6,494 nt of DNA from Micrococcaceae bacterium (GCA_003486025.1 DNHA01000267.1:1-6494), one strand, 5' to 3'; positions 1 through 5,691 are shown, counted from the first letter of the stretch. Notes: generated from the sequence alone by a model not told the origin. Made by a program: numbers and translations.

Positions 1-216
1 GTGATCCATATGTCACGTGGCCCCCAAGGCCGGCGTGGACCTGTGGCCCTGGGCATATTAGGCACCGATCGGGACGGACATATGCGAGTGGACACGGTCA
101 TCGACACCCAACGCTCTCACGCCCTCGCTAGCTCATTTATGCCATTGCTTGAACAGAAAGTTGGAGCGAACACGTTGAAAGCGATTGTCGAAGCATTAGC
201 AGACAGCGCAAGGTGA
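1..216 (+). CDS. tadA: TadA/CpaF-type pilus assembly ATPase, C-terminal fragment (5' end outside window)
   Basis: The frame is open from base 1 and ends at TGA 214-216, so only the last 71 residues are visible. The opening residues VIHMSRGPQGRR match the segment of actinobacterial TadA/CpaF secretion ATPases (VI/VVH followed by R-x-P-x-G-R-R) that lies after the nucleotide-binding core, and the first GTG is probably an internal Val rather than a start. The Walker motifs lie upstream of the window and cannot be checked. TadA hexamers in the cytoplasm power Flp pilus polymerisation through the TadB/TadC platform. The assignment rests on this short motif plus the downstream tadB-tadC-pilin order. 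The stop overlaps the next gene's ribosome binding region, indicating translational coupling. Confidence 0.8.
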   Translation: MIHMSRGPQGRRGPVALGILGTDRDGHMRVDTVIDTQRSHALASSFMPLLEQKVGANTLKAIVEALADSAR

Positions 217-219
217 TCC
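211..219 (+). promoter_or_regulatory. Shine-Dalgarno sequence that questions the tadB start
   Basis: AGGTGATCC is complementary over nine bases to the conserved 3' tail of 16S rRNA (GGATCACCT). It spans the first listed tadB start (GTG 213) and the tadA stop, so it cannot serve GTG 213, which has no purine-rich site upstream. It would serve GTG 222 (8 nt after AGG) or GTG 225 (11 nt after AGG). Either would shorten TadB by 3 or 4 residues and leave the membrane segment intact. Confidence 0.55.
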
Positions 220-908
220 TCGTGGTGATCATTTTGCTGTGTGCGCTCGCCTTGTTGCTCTGGTTTCCGCGGGATACCCAGCAGAGCAAATCAGTCACTG
301 CCCGGCGCAACTTCGACAGGCGAGGGCTTTTGCGACGACGCGGCGAGCCAAAAACTTTGTTGGCCGAAGATGCCCGAACGATTCGCGAACTTGCGGCGTT
401 GGTGCGCAGCGGCCTGACTTTTTATCCAGCCGTTGATGCCCTACTGAGCGCGGAGCAAAGTCAATGTCCAGTGCATCAAGCACTTCATCAATTACGCGCG
501 ATGCATCGGCTGGGGGCCCAAAGATCCTCCGGCAATGACCGTTCCACCACCGGTACCGAGCAATCGAGTGTGAGCCGGCTGCATTGGTGCTTGCAAGTTT
601 CCGAACGTAGCGGCGCCAGCCTCGCCGAGGTACTCGAGCGCTTGGCAGATGATTTGGAAGCTGATTCGGTTGCGTCGCAAGCATTTGATGCTGCGATGGC
701 CGGGCCCAAAGCAACTACCAAATTGCTGACATGGCTGCCCCTTGTGGGATTCGGCGCAGGAATGCTGCTGGGGATTGACGTTCTCGGGGCGCTGGCCACA
801 TCGTGGGCAGCGCAACTGAGCGTAGCGGCAGGCCTGACCTTATGGCTGCTGAACCGGTTGTGGTGCCAATACCTGCTGCGCACGACGACGAGAGCAGCGC
901 TGCAATGA
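213..908 (+). CDS. tadB: TadB-like inner-membrane pilus platform protein (T2SSF domain)
   Basis: This 231-residue protein has an N-terminal membrane segment (about residues 2-18), a basic linker, a cytoplasmic type II secretion F-like domain (about 55-170, with LAALVRSGL near 60-68 and the SERSGASLAEVLERLA stretch near 130-145), and two hydrophobic C-terminal segments (about 171-191 and 200-216). TadB proteins form the membrane platform that couples the TadA ATPase to pilin assembly. It is on the short side for the family, as is usual in actinobacteria. The GTG at 213 overlaps the tadA stop (GTGA). In-frame GTGs at 222 and 225 are serious alternatives, because bases 211-219 form an excellent Shine-Dalgarno sequence that would serve them. 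The gene overlaps tadC by 4 bp. Confidence 0.85.
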   Translation: MILVVIILLCALALLLWFPRDTQQSKSVTARRNFDRRGLLRRRGEPKTLLAEDARTIRELAALVRSGLTFYPAVDALLSAEQSQCPVHQALHQLRAMHRLGAQRSSGNDRSTTGTEQSSVSRLHWCLQVSERSGASLAEVLERLADDLEADSVASQAFDAAMAGPKATTKLLTWLPLVGFGAGMLLGIDVLGALATSWAAQLSVAAGLTLWLLNRLWCQYLLRTTTRAALQ

Positions 909-1438
909 TACTTTTTGCATGCGGATGTTTGGTCGTTGCAGTGTTGCTCCTATTCGCCCCGTCAGCGAGCAAAGCACCGGCAAAAAACCTGAAGAGAGTG
1001 CACAACAAATCTTCGGAAGCTCGCAATCACCCTTCCGAATTGATTCTGGATGTCAGCGCGAGCTTGCTGGATTCTGGCATGCCGATCAAGGAAATTCTGG
1101 ACACCCTTGGCCGAAGCGTGCCAGACAGCGAGCAACTGTGCACGGTCGCGCGTTGCCTGGAAATGAACATGGAGTGGGACAGAGCCTGGCATTCGGTCCC
1201 ACCGTGGCTGTACCCGCTTGAAAAGGCATTGCGTTTCGCACACGTGACCGGAGCTCCCGCGGCAAGCCTTTTGCGCAACGCGGCGTCGCTGAAGCGACGC
1301 GAACGAAGCCAGAGAGTCGCCCGTCTTGGAGCTCAATTTGGCACCCGACTTGTCCTGCCTTTGGGCGCATGTGCCCTGCCAGCATTCATTGCCTTGGGCG
1401 TCGTGCCGTTGATTATTGCCCTGCTGCCGGGTCTGTAG
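905..1438 (+). CDS. tadC: TadC-like inner-membrane pilus platform protein (T2SSF domain)
   Basis: The start is ATG 905, which overlaps the tadB TGA as ATGA. The frame is open further upstream, but that part overlaps tadB and reads as non-family sequence. The protein has 177 residues: an N-terminal hydrophobic segment (about 3-17), a short basic linker, an F-like domain (about 44-140, with LDVSASLLDSGMPIKEILDTLG near 48-69 and FAHVTGAPAASLLRNAA near 111-127), and a C-terminal hydrophobic stretch (about 147-174). In length and layout it resembles mycobacterial Rv3657c. It should pair with TadB in the membrane platform. No strong ribosome binding site is seen (a weak GAGAG lies 10 nt upstream), so translation probably depends on coupling to tadB. 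Confidence 0.82.
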   Translation: MILFACGCLVVAVLLLFAPSASKAPAKNLKRVHNKSSEARNHPSELILDVSASLLDSGMPIKEILDTLGRSVPDSEQLCTVARCLEMNMEWDRAWHSVPPWLYPLEKALRFAHVTGAPAASLLRNAASLKRRERSQRVARLGAQFGTRLVLPLGACALPAFIALGVVPLIIALLPGL

Positions 1439-1550
1439 CCAAGTAATCCCCAGCTTGGAAGCAACCTGGCACGCCGCCGGTAAATCTGGCTCAAGCTGAA
1501 ATCACTACCCCCAAATAATTCGCATTTGGGAACCGATGAAAGGACACATC
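1439..1550 (+). promoter_or_regulatory. Pilin gene leader (intergenic region tadC-pilin)
   Basis: These 112 bp are the only sizeable gap in the pilus cluster. They contain a 7-bp inverted repeat CAGCTTG/CAAGCTG (1451-1457 and 1492-1498), a tighter hairpin CCCAAAT/ATTTGGG (1510-1516 and 1524-1530, 7-nt loop), and then a strong ribosome binding site. Neither hairpin is followed by a T-run, so neither looks like a Rho-independent terminator. I could not find a convincing -35/-10 pair. A separate pilin promoter or an RNA processing site is plausible because major pilin is needed in excess, but that is inference. Confidence 0.4.
1539..1544 (+). promoter_or_regulatory. Ribosome binding site of the pilin gene; decides its start
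   Basis: AAAGGA lies 6 nt before ATG 1551. This favours ATG 1551 over the in-frame ATG 1536, which would overlap the site itself. It is the best-placed ribosome binding site in the pilus cluster downstream of tadB, in line with high pilin output. Confidence 0.7.
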
Positions 1551-1733
1551 ATGAAAAGACTGGAATCTTTGATTTCCGAGCGCCTCGCCGACGAAGAGGG
1601 TTCAACTACCGCAGAGTTCGCCATGGTTACTCTGGCCGCCGTGGCATTTGCAGGATTGCTGATCAGCATCTTATCCAGCGGGGATGTGCGCGGCATGCTC
1701 ATGGGGCTGATCAGCAAAGCGTTGTCGCTCTAG
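1551..1733 (+). CDS. Flp-type major pilin, DUF4244 family
   Basis: A 60-residue prepilin. A 17-residue polar leader ends in EEG. Then come STTAEF and a long hydrophobic helix (about residues 23-41), giving the class III prepilin pattern G|xxxxEF: cleavage after Gly17, with Glu22 at +5. The mature pilin would be only 43 residues, ending in the DVRGMLMGLISKAL stretch typical of the actinobacterial DUF4244 family (mycobacterial counterpart Rv3656c). It is exported to the membrane, processed by a TadV-type peptidase not in this window, and polymerised by TadA/B/C. The start at ATG 1551 is set by the AAAGGA site. The short length and the position directly before tadE support its role as the main fibre subunit, though it could instead be a minor one. 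Confidence 0.82.
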   Translation: MKRLESLISERLADEEGSTTAEFAMVTLAAVAFAGLLISILSSGDVRGMLMGLISKALSL

Positions 1734-1736
1734 GCC

Positions 1737-2072
1737 ATGGACCTCAATGATGAGCGAGGCAGCAGTACCGCAGAATTTGCGGTACTGCTGCCGGCCGTCG
1801 CCGTATTTTTATCGTTGTTATTGTGTCTCGGGGTGCTGGGGATGAAACAAATCCAAGTGCAACAGGCCGCTGCCGCCATGGCTAGAGAGCTGGCACGCGG
1901 TGAGGAAAATGCGGTAGTGCGCTCCAGCGGTGTCAGATTAGCCGGTCATGATGCAACGTATTCGGTGTCCACCGGCGGCGGGTATTCAAATGTTCACGTC
2001 ACCAAGTCAGTGAGCATCCCGTTGCTTGGAGACGTACAGGTACGAGGCGAAGCAAGCGTGGTGTTGGAATGA
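1737..2072 (+). CDS. tadE: TadE-like minor pilin (pseudopilin)
   Basis: A 111-residue protein with a very short leader MDLNDERG, then SSTAEFAVLLP. This gives a prepilin cleavage site after Gly8 with Glu13 at +5, and a hydrophobic helix at about 14-35. The rest is a small soluble domain that should face outside the membrane. TadE-family pseudopilins are needed for Flp pilus assembly and may sit at the base or tip. The gene starts 3 nt after the pilin stop without a clear ribosome binding site, so translation probably depends on coupling. A perfect 15-bp inverted repeat covers codons 8-19. The gene ends in ATGA overlap with the next one. The mycobacterial counterpart is Rv3655c. Confidence 0.83.
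   Translation: MDLNDERGSSTAEFAVLLPAVAVFLSLLLCLGVLGMKQIQVQQAAAAMARELARGEENAVVRSSGVRLAGHDATYSVSTGGGYSNVHVTKSVSIPLLGDVQVRGEASVVLE
1758..1792 (+). repeat. Perfect 15-bp inverted repeat, 5-nt loop, inside tadE
   Basis: The arm GGCAGCAGTACCGCA (1758-1772) is exactly complementary to TGCGGTACTGCTGCC (1778-1792), with loop GAATT (1773-1777). In RNA this is a very stable stem, beginning 21 nt after the tadE start codon and 24 nt after the pilin stop. No T-run follows (CGGCCG comes next), so it is not a standard intrinsic terminator. It could protect the 3' end of a processed pilin mRNA, pause or reduce transcription, or slow translation of tadE. It encodes the prepilin cleavage region (residues 8-19). 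Confidence 0.8.
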
Positions 2073-2458
2073 GAGGGCTACATATTCTGAAAGACGAGAG
2101 CGGCAACGGAACCGTGACGGTTACCGCTCTGGTTGCAGTGGCGATCATTCTGACTTGCGCCGTACTGCTGTGGACCGCTGCCACGCACGCCTCGATGCGC
2201 GCAGCATCTGCCGCTGATTTGGCTGCCTTAGCTGCCGCGGATACCGCTAGGGGACTGCGCGTCGGAGATCCTTGCGCTATCGCCGGGAGCGTCTCGGCAG
2301 AAAATGATGCCCATCTCCAATCCTGCGCGGTGGAAGCCGACGGGACTTCTGTTCGCGTCACCGTGAGCGTTCCGGTGAACTTCACCGCCTTGGATGTGCA
2401 GTTGTATGATGCCACGGCGCGCGCCCGCGCCGGACCACCACCCTTGGATCAGCGGTGA
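2069..2458 (+). CDS. TadG/TadE-like protein of the helicase/secretion neighborhood (Rv3654c-like)
   Basis: A 129-residue protein with a short polar N-terminus (MRGLHILKDESGNG), one hydrophobic helix (about 16-36), an Ala-rich stretch ASAADLAALAAADTA (46-60), and a small exported domain with two cysteines (Cys69 and Cys86) and a VRVTVSVPV strand near 95-103. This layout, last in an actinobacterial tad operon and next to a DEAH helicase, matches the TIGRFAM-type 'helicase/secretion neighborhood TadE-like' family. Unlike the two preceding pilins it has no Glu at +5 after its glycines, so it may not be processed. The two cysteines could form a disulfide outside the cell. ATG 2069 overlaps the tadE stop. 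The end overlaps the end of the convergent helicase gene by 10 bp. Confidence 0.75.
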   Translation: MRGLHILKDESGNGTVTVTALVAVAIILTCAVLLWTAATHASMRAASAADLAALAAADTARGLRVGDPCAIAGSVSAENDAHLQSCAVEADGTSVRVTVSVPVNFTALDVQLYDATARARAGPPPLDQR

Positions 2459-4779
2459 TGAGCCGGTTCAATGTCCTGCAGGACAATATTGAGCAAAAGT
2501 ACTGCGCCGTGCTTGTCCAAGGGGTTATTTCGATTTCCGCATTTTGGCGACTGGACGCAACTTGGGCAACCATGTAAGCATTCACAAGCAGTAATGGCGT
2601 CACGAGTCGCACGGACCCAATCGAGGAATCGTTCAAAACCGCGTTCAGCGAATCCAGCGCCTCCGGGTTGCGCGTCATAGACGAAGATCGTGGGGTGACC
2701 GGTGTCCATATGCAGTGCGGTGGATACCCCACCGATATCCCACCTATCGGAGGTCGCCACTAACGGAAGCAAACCGATCATTGCATGTTCAGCCGCATGC
2801 AGGGCTCCGGGGAACTGATCCACCGAAAGCCCCGACTGAAGCAGGCGCTGCTCGGTCAGCGTGAACCATACTGACTTCGTGTGTAGCTCGCGGGCTTCTA
2901 ATTCCAACGGTTCTTCAGAGAGCACCTCATTGGAGGCGACCGATTTACGTTGAAAGGAGACTACTTGCGTGGTGACGGTGACTTCACCGAAGAAGACGTT
3001 TAGTTCTCGATGTTTTCTGGTGCGTTCCTCGGAATGCACAGCTACCGTGGTCAGGTCACGAGCGGTGGTGTAGTAATCAGGGTTCGCTCGGCTGACGACA
3101 ACCACATGATTTTGTTCATCGAGTTCTTCCACATGATAGCTAGCACCTTGATGCACATAAATGGCACCCGGGTGAGCCTGATAATGGGTTTGAGGTGAAT
3201 CCATTGTTCCCAGCAGGGCGCCGGTATCAGCATCGATAATATCGACCGGACCCCCGCCATCGGCGCGTATTGAAAACATCGAGGCAGCATGTTGCGGGTG
3301 CGTCCAGAACCAGCCGGCCGGACGGCGGCGAAGGTATCCACGCTGCACCAGCGAGTCCAGTAATTCTTCGGTTTGCGGGCCAAAAAGTTCCAGCTCTTCG
3401 GGACGCAAGGGATGCTCTTGCGCTGCGGCACAAAGGTGTCCGCTGAGTACGTACTTATTCTGCGGATCAAATACCGTCGCTTCGACTCCGAGCTCAAAGA
3501 TCGCCTCGGGATGATGCACCAGATAGGTATCCAATGGATCTTCGGCGGCCACAAAAATTGCAAGAGCATCTTGTCCGCTACGCCCGGCGCGGCCAATTTG
3601 CTGGAAGAACGAGGCACGGGTACCGGGCCAACCGGCGACGACCACAGCATCCAGGCCAGCGATGTCGATGCCGAGCTCTAAGGCAGAGGTGGAAGTGACC
3701 CCAAGGAGTTGACCGGAGCGTAGTTGCTTTTCAACTTCGCGCCGCTCAGCCGGTAAATACCCTGAACGATAGGCGGCGAGCCGCACGCTGAGTTCCGGGG
3801 CAAACTTTTCCAGGTGCTTACGTGTTAACGTTGCGATGGTTTCAGCACCACGACGGGACTTGATGAAAACGATGCTTCGCACGTGCTCAGCCATCAGATC
3901 GGTGAGGATCGAAGCACTTTCGGCAATGGCCGTGCGGCGAACCGGTGCACCGTTTTCCCCAGTTCTATCGGTCAACGGCGGTTCCCATAGTCCGATGACC
4001 AGTTCACCCGAAGCCGAGAAATCGTGGGTGACCGCGGAAGCTGGCGCCCCGATAAGTCGCGAAAATGATTGTTCCGGATCCGAGCTGGTGGCGGAGGCGC
4101 CAATAAATATCGGGTCGTTTCCGTAGTGAGCGCAGATGCGCCGTAGCCTGCGCATCAGGTTAGCCACATGCGCACCGAAAACGCCCCGGTAGGAATGCGC
4201 TTCGTCGATGACCACGTAGCGCAGGCGTTTGAAGAAACGTGACCAGGCTTGATGATTGGACAGGATCCCTCGGTGCAGCATGTCCGGATTGGTGAACACG
4301 AAATTTGCGTGTTGCCTCACCCACGCGCGGGTTCCTTGGTCGGTATCGCCATCGTAGCTGGACGCGCGGACGCCGGGCACCGCCAGGGCTTGCACCGAAG
4401 CCAATTGGTCTGCCGCCAACGCCTTGGTGGGGCAGATATACAAGATCGTTCCCTGCGCTGCAGCGTCATTCGCCCCGGTTTCCCGGGTGCGGTATAGCAG
4501 ATCGATGCCCGGCATCAGATAGGCCAAAGATTTGCCTGACGCGGTCCCGGTAGAGATGATCGTGTGGTTTCCCTCATGAATCGAATCTGCCGCTTGCACC
4601 TGATGAAGCCAGGGTTGCGCGATGCCAAGACCTTCGAAGGTTTCGCGTACCGCATCGTGGAGCCAGAGCGGCCAAGGCGCGGTGATTTCGTCTTTTGCCG
4701 CAACACTTCTGCGGTGTATCACCGCATCGGGATCGTTTTGGCGGTTGAACGGATCCAGCAACGCATGTACTGACTTCAC
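2449..4779 (-). CDS. DEAH-box superfamily 2 DNA helicase with DUF1998 zinc domain (MrfA/SftH-like)
   Basis: A 776-residue protein with a complete set of helicase motifs: Q-like region PWLHQ (56-60), Walker A TGTASGKS (77-84), Ia PTKALAADQ (117-125), Ib TNPDMLH (163-169), DEAH (192-195), SAT (229-231), IV IVFIKSRRGAE (303-313), V STSALELGID (363-372) and VI QQIGRAGRSG (393-402). The C-terminal DUF1998 region carries the CxCxxxCxxC cluster (Cys732, 734, 738, 741), which binds zinc in Bacillus MrfA; Cys747 follows. Relatives are 3'-to-5' DNA translocases/helicases (mycobacterial SftH), and MrfA acts in mitomycin damage excision repair. Repair is therefore the best guess for the role here, not shown by the sequence. 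It starts with GTG, GAGAGG lying 8 nt upstream, and converges on the pilus operon, a pairing common in actinobacteria. Confidence 0.93.
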   Translation of the reverse strand: MKSVHALLDPFNRQNDPDAVIHRRSVAAKDEITAPWPLWLHDAVRETFEGLGIAQPWLHQVQAADSIHEGNHTIISTGTASGKSLAYLMPGIDLLYRTRETGANDAAAQGTILYICPTKALAADQLASVQALAVPGVRASSYDGDTDQGTRAWVRQHANFVFTNPDMLHRGILSNHQAWSRFFKRLRYVVIDEAHSYRGVFGAHVANLMRRLRRICAHYGNDPIFIGASATSSDPEQSFSRLIGAPASAVTHDFSASGELVIGLWEPPLTDRTGENGAPVRRTAIAESASILTDLMAEHVRSIVFIKSRRGAETIATLTRKHLEKFAPELSVRLAAYRSGYLPAERREVEKQLRSGQLLGVTSTSALELGIDIAGLDAVVVAGWPGTRASFFQQIGRAGRSGQDALAIFVAAEDPLDTYLVHHPEAIFELGVEATVFDPQNKYVLSGHLCAAAQEHPLRPEELELFGPQTEELLDSLVQRGYLRRRPAGWFWTHPQHAASMFSIRADGGGPVDIIDADTGALLGTMDSPQTHYQAHPGAIYVHQGASYHVEELDEQNHVVVVSRANPDYYTTARDLTTVAVHSEERTRKHRELNVFFGEVTVTTQVVSFQRKSVASNEVLSEEPLELEARELHTKSVWFTLTEQRLLQSGLSVDQFPGALHAAEHAMIGLLPLVATSDRWDIGGVSTALHMDTGHPTIFVYDAQPGGAGFAERGFERFLDWVRATRDAITACECLHGCPSCVQSPKCGNRNNPLDKHGAVLLLNIVLQDIEPAHHR

Positions 4780-4787
4780 TTATTGGG

Positions 4788-4793
4788 CCTCTC
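4788..4793 (-). promoter_or_regulatory. Ribosome binding site of the helicase gene
   Basis: On the minus strand GAGAGG lies 8 nt before the GTG start codon (4777-4779). It supports this GTG as the start, since no in-frame ATG lies nearby and the N-terminus reads as expected for the family. Confidence 0.6.
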
Positions 4794-4810
4794 GGAGCAG
4801 CGAAGAGTTG

Positions 4811-4853
4811 TTAAAAGCCTATCGCCGTCGAAAATGTTCTCGACGGCGATAGG
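4811..4853 (-). terminator. Rho-independent terminator of the acetyltransferase gene
   Basis: The arms CCTATCGCCGTCGA (4818-4831) and TCGACGGCGATAGG (4840-4853) form a perfect 14-bp stem with an 8-nt loop. Read on the minus strand, the stem is followed by CTTTTAA, a short U-tract. On the plus strand the following bases are TAAAAGC, so it works in one direction. It lies 16 bp after the stop of the acetyltransferase gene and ends about 31 bp before the helicase start codon. Confidence 0.85.
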
Positions 4854-4869
4854 TAAAAGCGTGTGAAGC

Positions 4870-5526
4870 TTACGCTTTGAACAGGACAACCTTACCTAGC
4901 GAAGTCCAGCCCAGAGATGCGTAGAGCTGCTGGCCATCAACTGAAGCGATGAGCAGTCCTTCATCAACGTCGTGTTCCTGAGCCAGTGAAGCCAGCGCGC
5001 GCATAATCAGCGTGCCAAGGCCCTGACGTCGGAAATCTGGTCCGGTGATGATGCGGTCGAAGATCGCGAAACCGTCTACTGCCGAGACATGCCCCGACGC
5101 GGCGACAACTTCCTGATGATCTTCTGGATGAAGAGATACATAGGCATGGGTTCCGTCGCGTTCAATCTGGAACACAAAGCCATCGGCAGGCAGCGGCACC
5201 TCGACGTCGTGTACCGCCAGCTCGGTCACCATGAGTACTTCATCATCTGCAGATACCTGGAGGCCAACTTCATTGGCGGTATTCAGCAAGTCTTCAACGG
5301 AGTCGTTAAAGGCGGTAAGACGGCGCTTTGGATGCTTCTTCAGCGTCTCCGCGACTGCTGCCAGCTCTTCCTTGGAAGGCTCATAGATAACGTATTCCCA
5401 GTCCCCGGTGGTGTCATGGCGTAGGGCGGCATGGACGCGCCCTTCGTGGCGGATCTCGTATCCGCGGACGCCTGCCCAACCATCGACCCAGGTACCAATC
5501 AGTTCATCGCTTGCGTTTGATGCCAT
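4870..5526 (-). CDS. GNAT-family N-acetyltransferase
   Basis: A 218-residue protein. The GNAT core sits in the C-terminal half: a beta strand DGFAIFDRIITGP (151-163), the acetyl-CoA pyrophosphate-binding loop RRQGLG (166-171) heading the helix GTLIMRALASLA, then LLIASVDGQQLYASLGW (191-207), the usual motif B with the Tyr/Gly-Trp pattern. The N-terminal 110 residues look like a family-specific extension with two strand-rich blocks. It should transfer an acetyl group from acetyl-CoA to an amine, but the substrate cannot be read from sequence. ATG 5524-5526 is chosen because AGGG lies 7 nt upstream. It has its own promoter and terminator, so it looks like a single-gene unit. Confidence 0.88.
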   Translation of the reverse strand: MASNASDELIGTWVDGWAGVRGYEIRHEGRVHAALRHDTTGDWEYVIYEPSKEELAAVAETLKKHPKRRLTAFNDSVEDLLNTANEVGLQVSADDEVLMVTELAVHDVEVPLPADGFVFQIERDGTHAYVSLHPEDHQEVVAASGHVSAVDGFAIFDRIITGPDFRRQGLGTLIMRALASLAQEHDVDEGLLIASVDGQQLYASLGWTSLGKVVLFKA

Positions 5527-5534
5527 GTTTTGAC

Positions 5535-5551
5535 CCTACCTTGTCCTACCT
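5535..5551 (-). repeat. Tandem 7-mer at the acetyltransferase ribosome binding site
   Basis: On the minus strand AGGTAGG occurs twice (5551-5545 and 5541-5535), 10 bp apart. The copy nearer the gene supplies the ribosome binding site (AGGG, 5534-5537). The second copy is either a standby ribosome site, half of a protein-binding direct repeat on one DNA face, or chance. Confidence 0.35.
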
Positions 5552-5555
5552 AGGA

Positions 5556-5576
5556 ATTAGCTGACGTTGAGCTAAT
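5556..5576. promoter_or_regulatory. Dyad, candidate operator of the acetyltransferase gene
   Basis: ATTAGCT (5556-5562) and AGCTAAT (5570-5576) form a perfect 7-bp inverted repeat with a 7-nt spacer, 21 bp in all. It sits just downstream of the predicted minus-strand -10 box, where a repressor could block transcription. It could also form a small 5' UTR hairpin. No regulator gene is next to it. Confidence 0.4.
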
Positions 5577-5591
5577 CGTTGCTTACTTGAA

Positions 5592-5619
5592 ACTATAGTC
5601 AATGCTGATAGCCGAGCAA
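5592..5619 (-). promoter_or_regulatory. Predicted sigma-70-type promoter of the acetyltransferase gene
   Basis: On the minus strand, -35 TTGCTC (5619-5614) and -10 TATAGT (5597-5592) are separated by 16 bp, placing the transcription start near 5585 and giving a leader of about 60 nt. The -10 lies in the palindrome ACTATAGT, so the same box is readable on the plus strand, but no matching -35 is present there. Confidence 0.5.
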
Positions 5620-5679
5620 CGAAAGAAATGAAGAATGTGACTTTCATCTTTTGCCAGGCGTTTTGAACTAAAAAGCTAC

Positions 5680-5685
5680 TACCCT
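5680..5685 (+). promoter_or_regulatory. Candidate -10 box for leaderless trhO transcript
   Basis: TACCCT fits the actinobacterial TAnnnT -10 pattern and stands exactly 6 bases before GTG 5692, the spacing at which the start codon itself would be the first transcribed base. No ribosome binding site precedes the gene. The -35 region is not recognisable, so the call is tentative. Confidence 0.4.
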
Positions 5686-5691
5686 TATATG

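Noticed and set aside
295..714. Minus-strand open frame opposite tadB
   Set aside because: GC-rich codon use produces such shadows; the translation is Arg-rich with no domain, while the plus strand encodes a clear T2SSF protein.
803..904. Longer tadC start upstream of 905
   Set aside because: It would overlap tadB by about 100 bp and add polar residues before the N-terminal membrane segment; the ATGA overlap at 905 fits the operon pattern.
1758..1792. The tadE stem as a Rho-independent terminator
   Set aside because: The stem is strong, but the downstream bases are CGGCCG rather than a T-run, and it lies inside a coding region.
3051..3650. A 199-codon minus-strand open frame inside the helicase gene
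   Set aside because: It is an alternative frame of the same strand as a full-length helicase with all motifs; its translation shows no domain or family pattern.
4818..4853. The 4818-4853 stem as a bidirectional terminator
   Set aside because: Only the minus-strand side has a U-tract; no gene reads into it from the plus strand.
5594..5599. TATAGT as plus-strand -10 box for trhO
   Set aside because: No acceptable -35 lies 15-19 bp upstream on the plus strand; the match follows from the palindrome ACTATAGT serving the minus strand.
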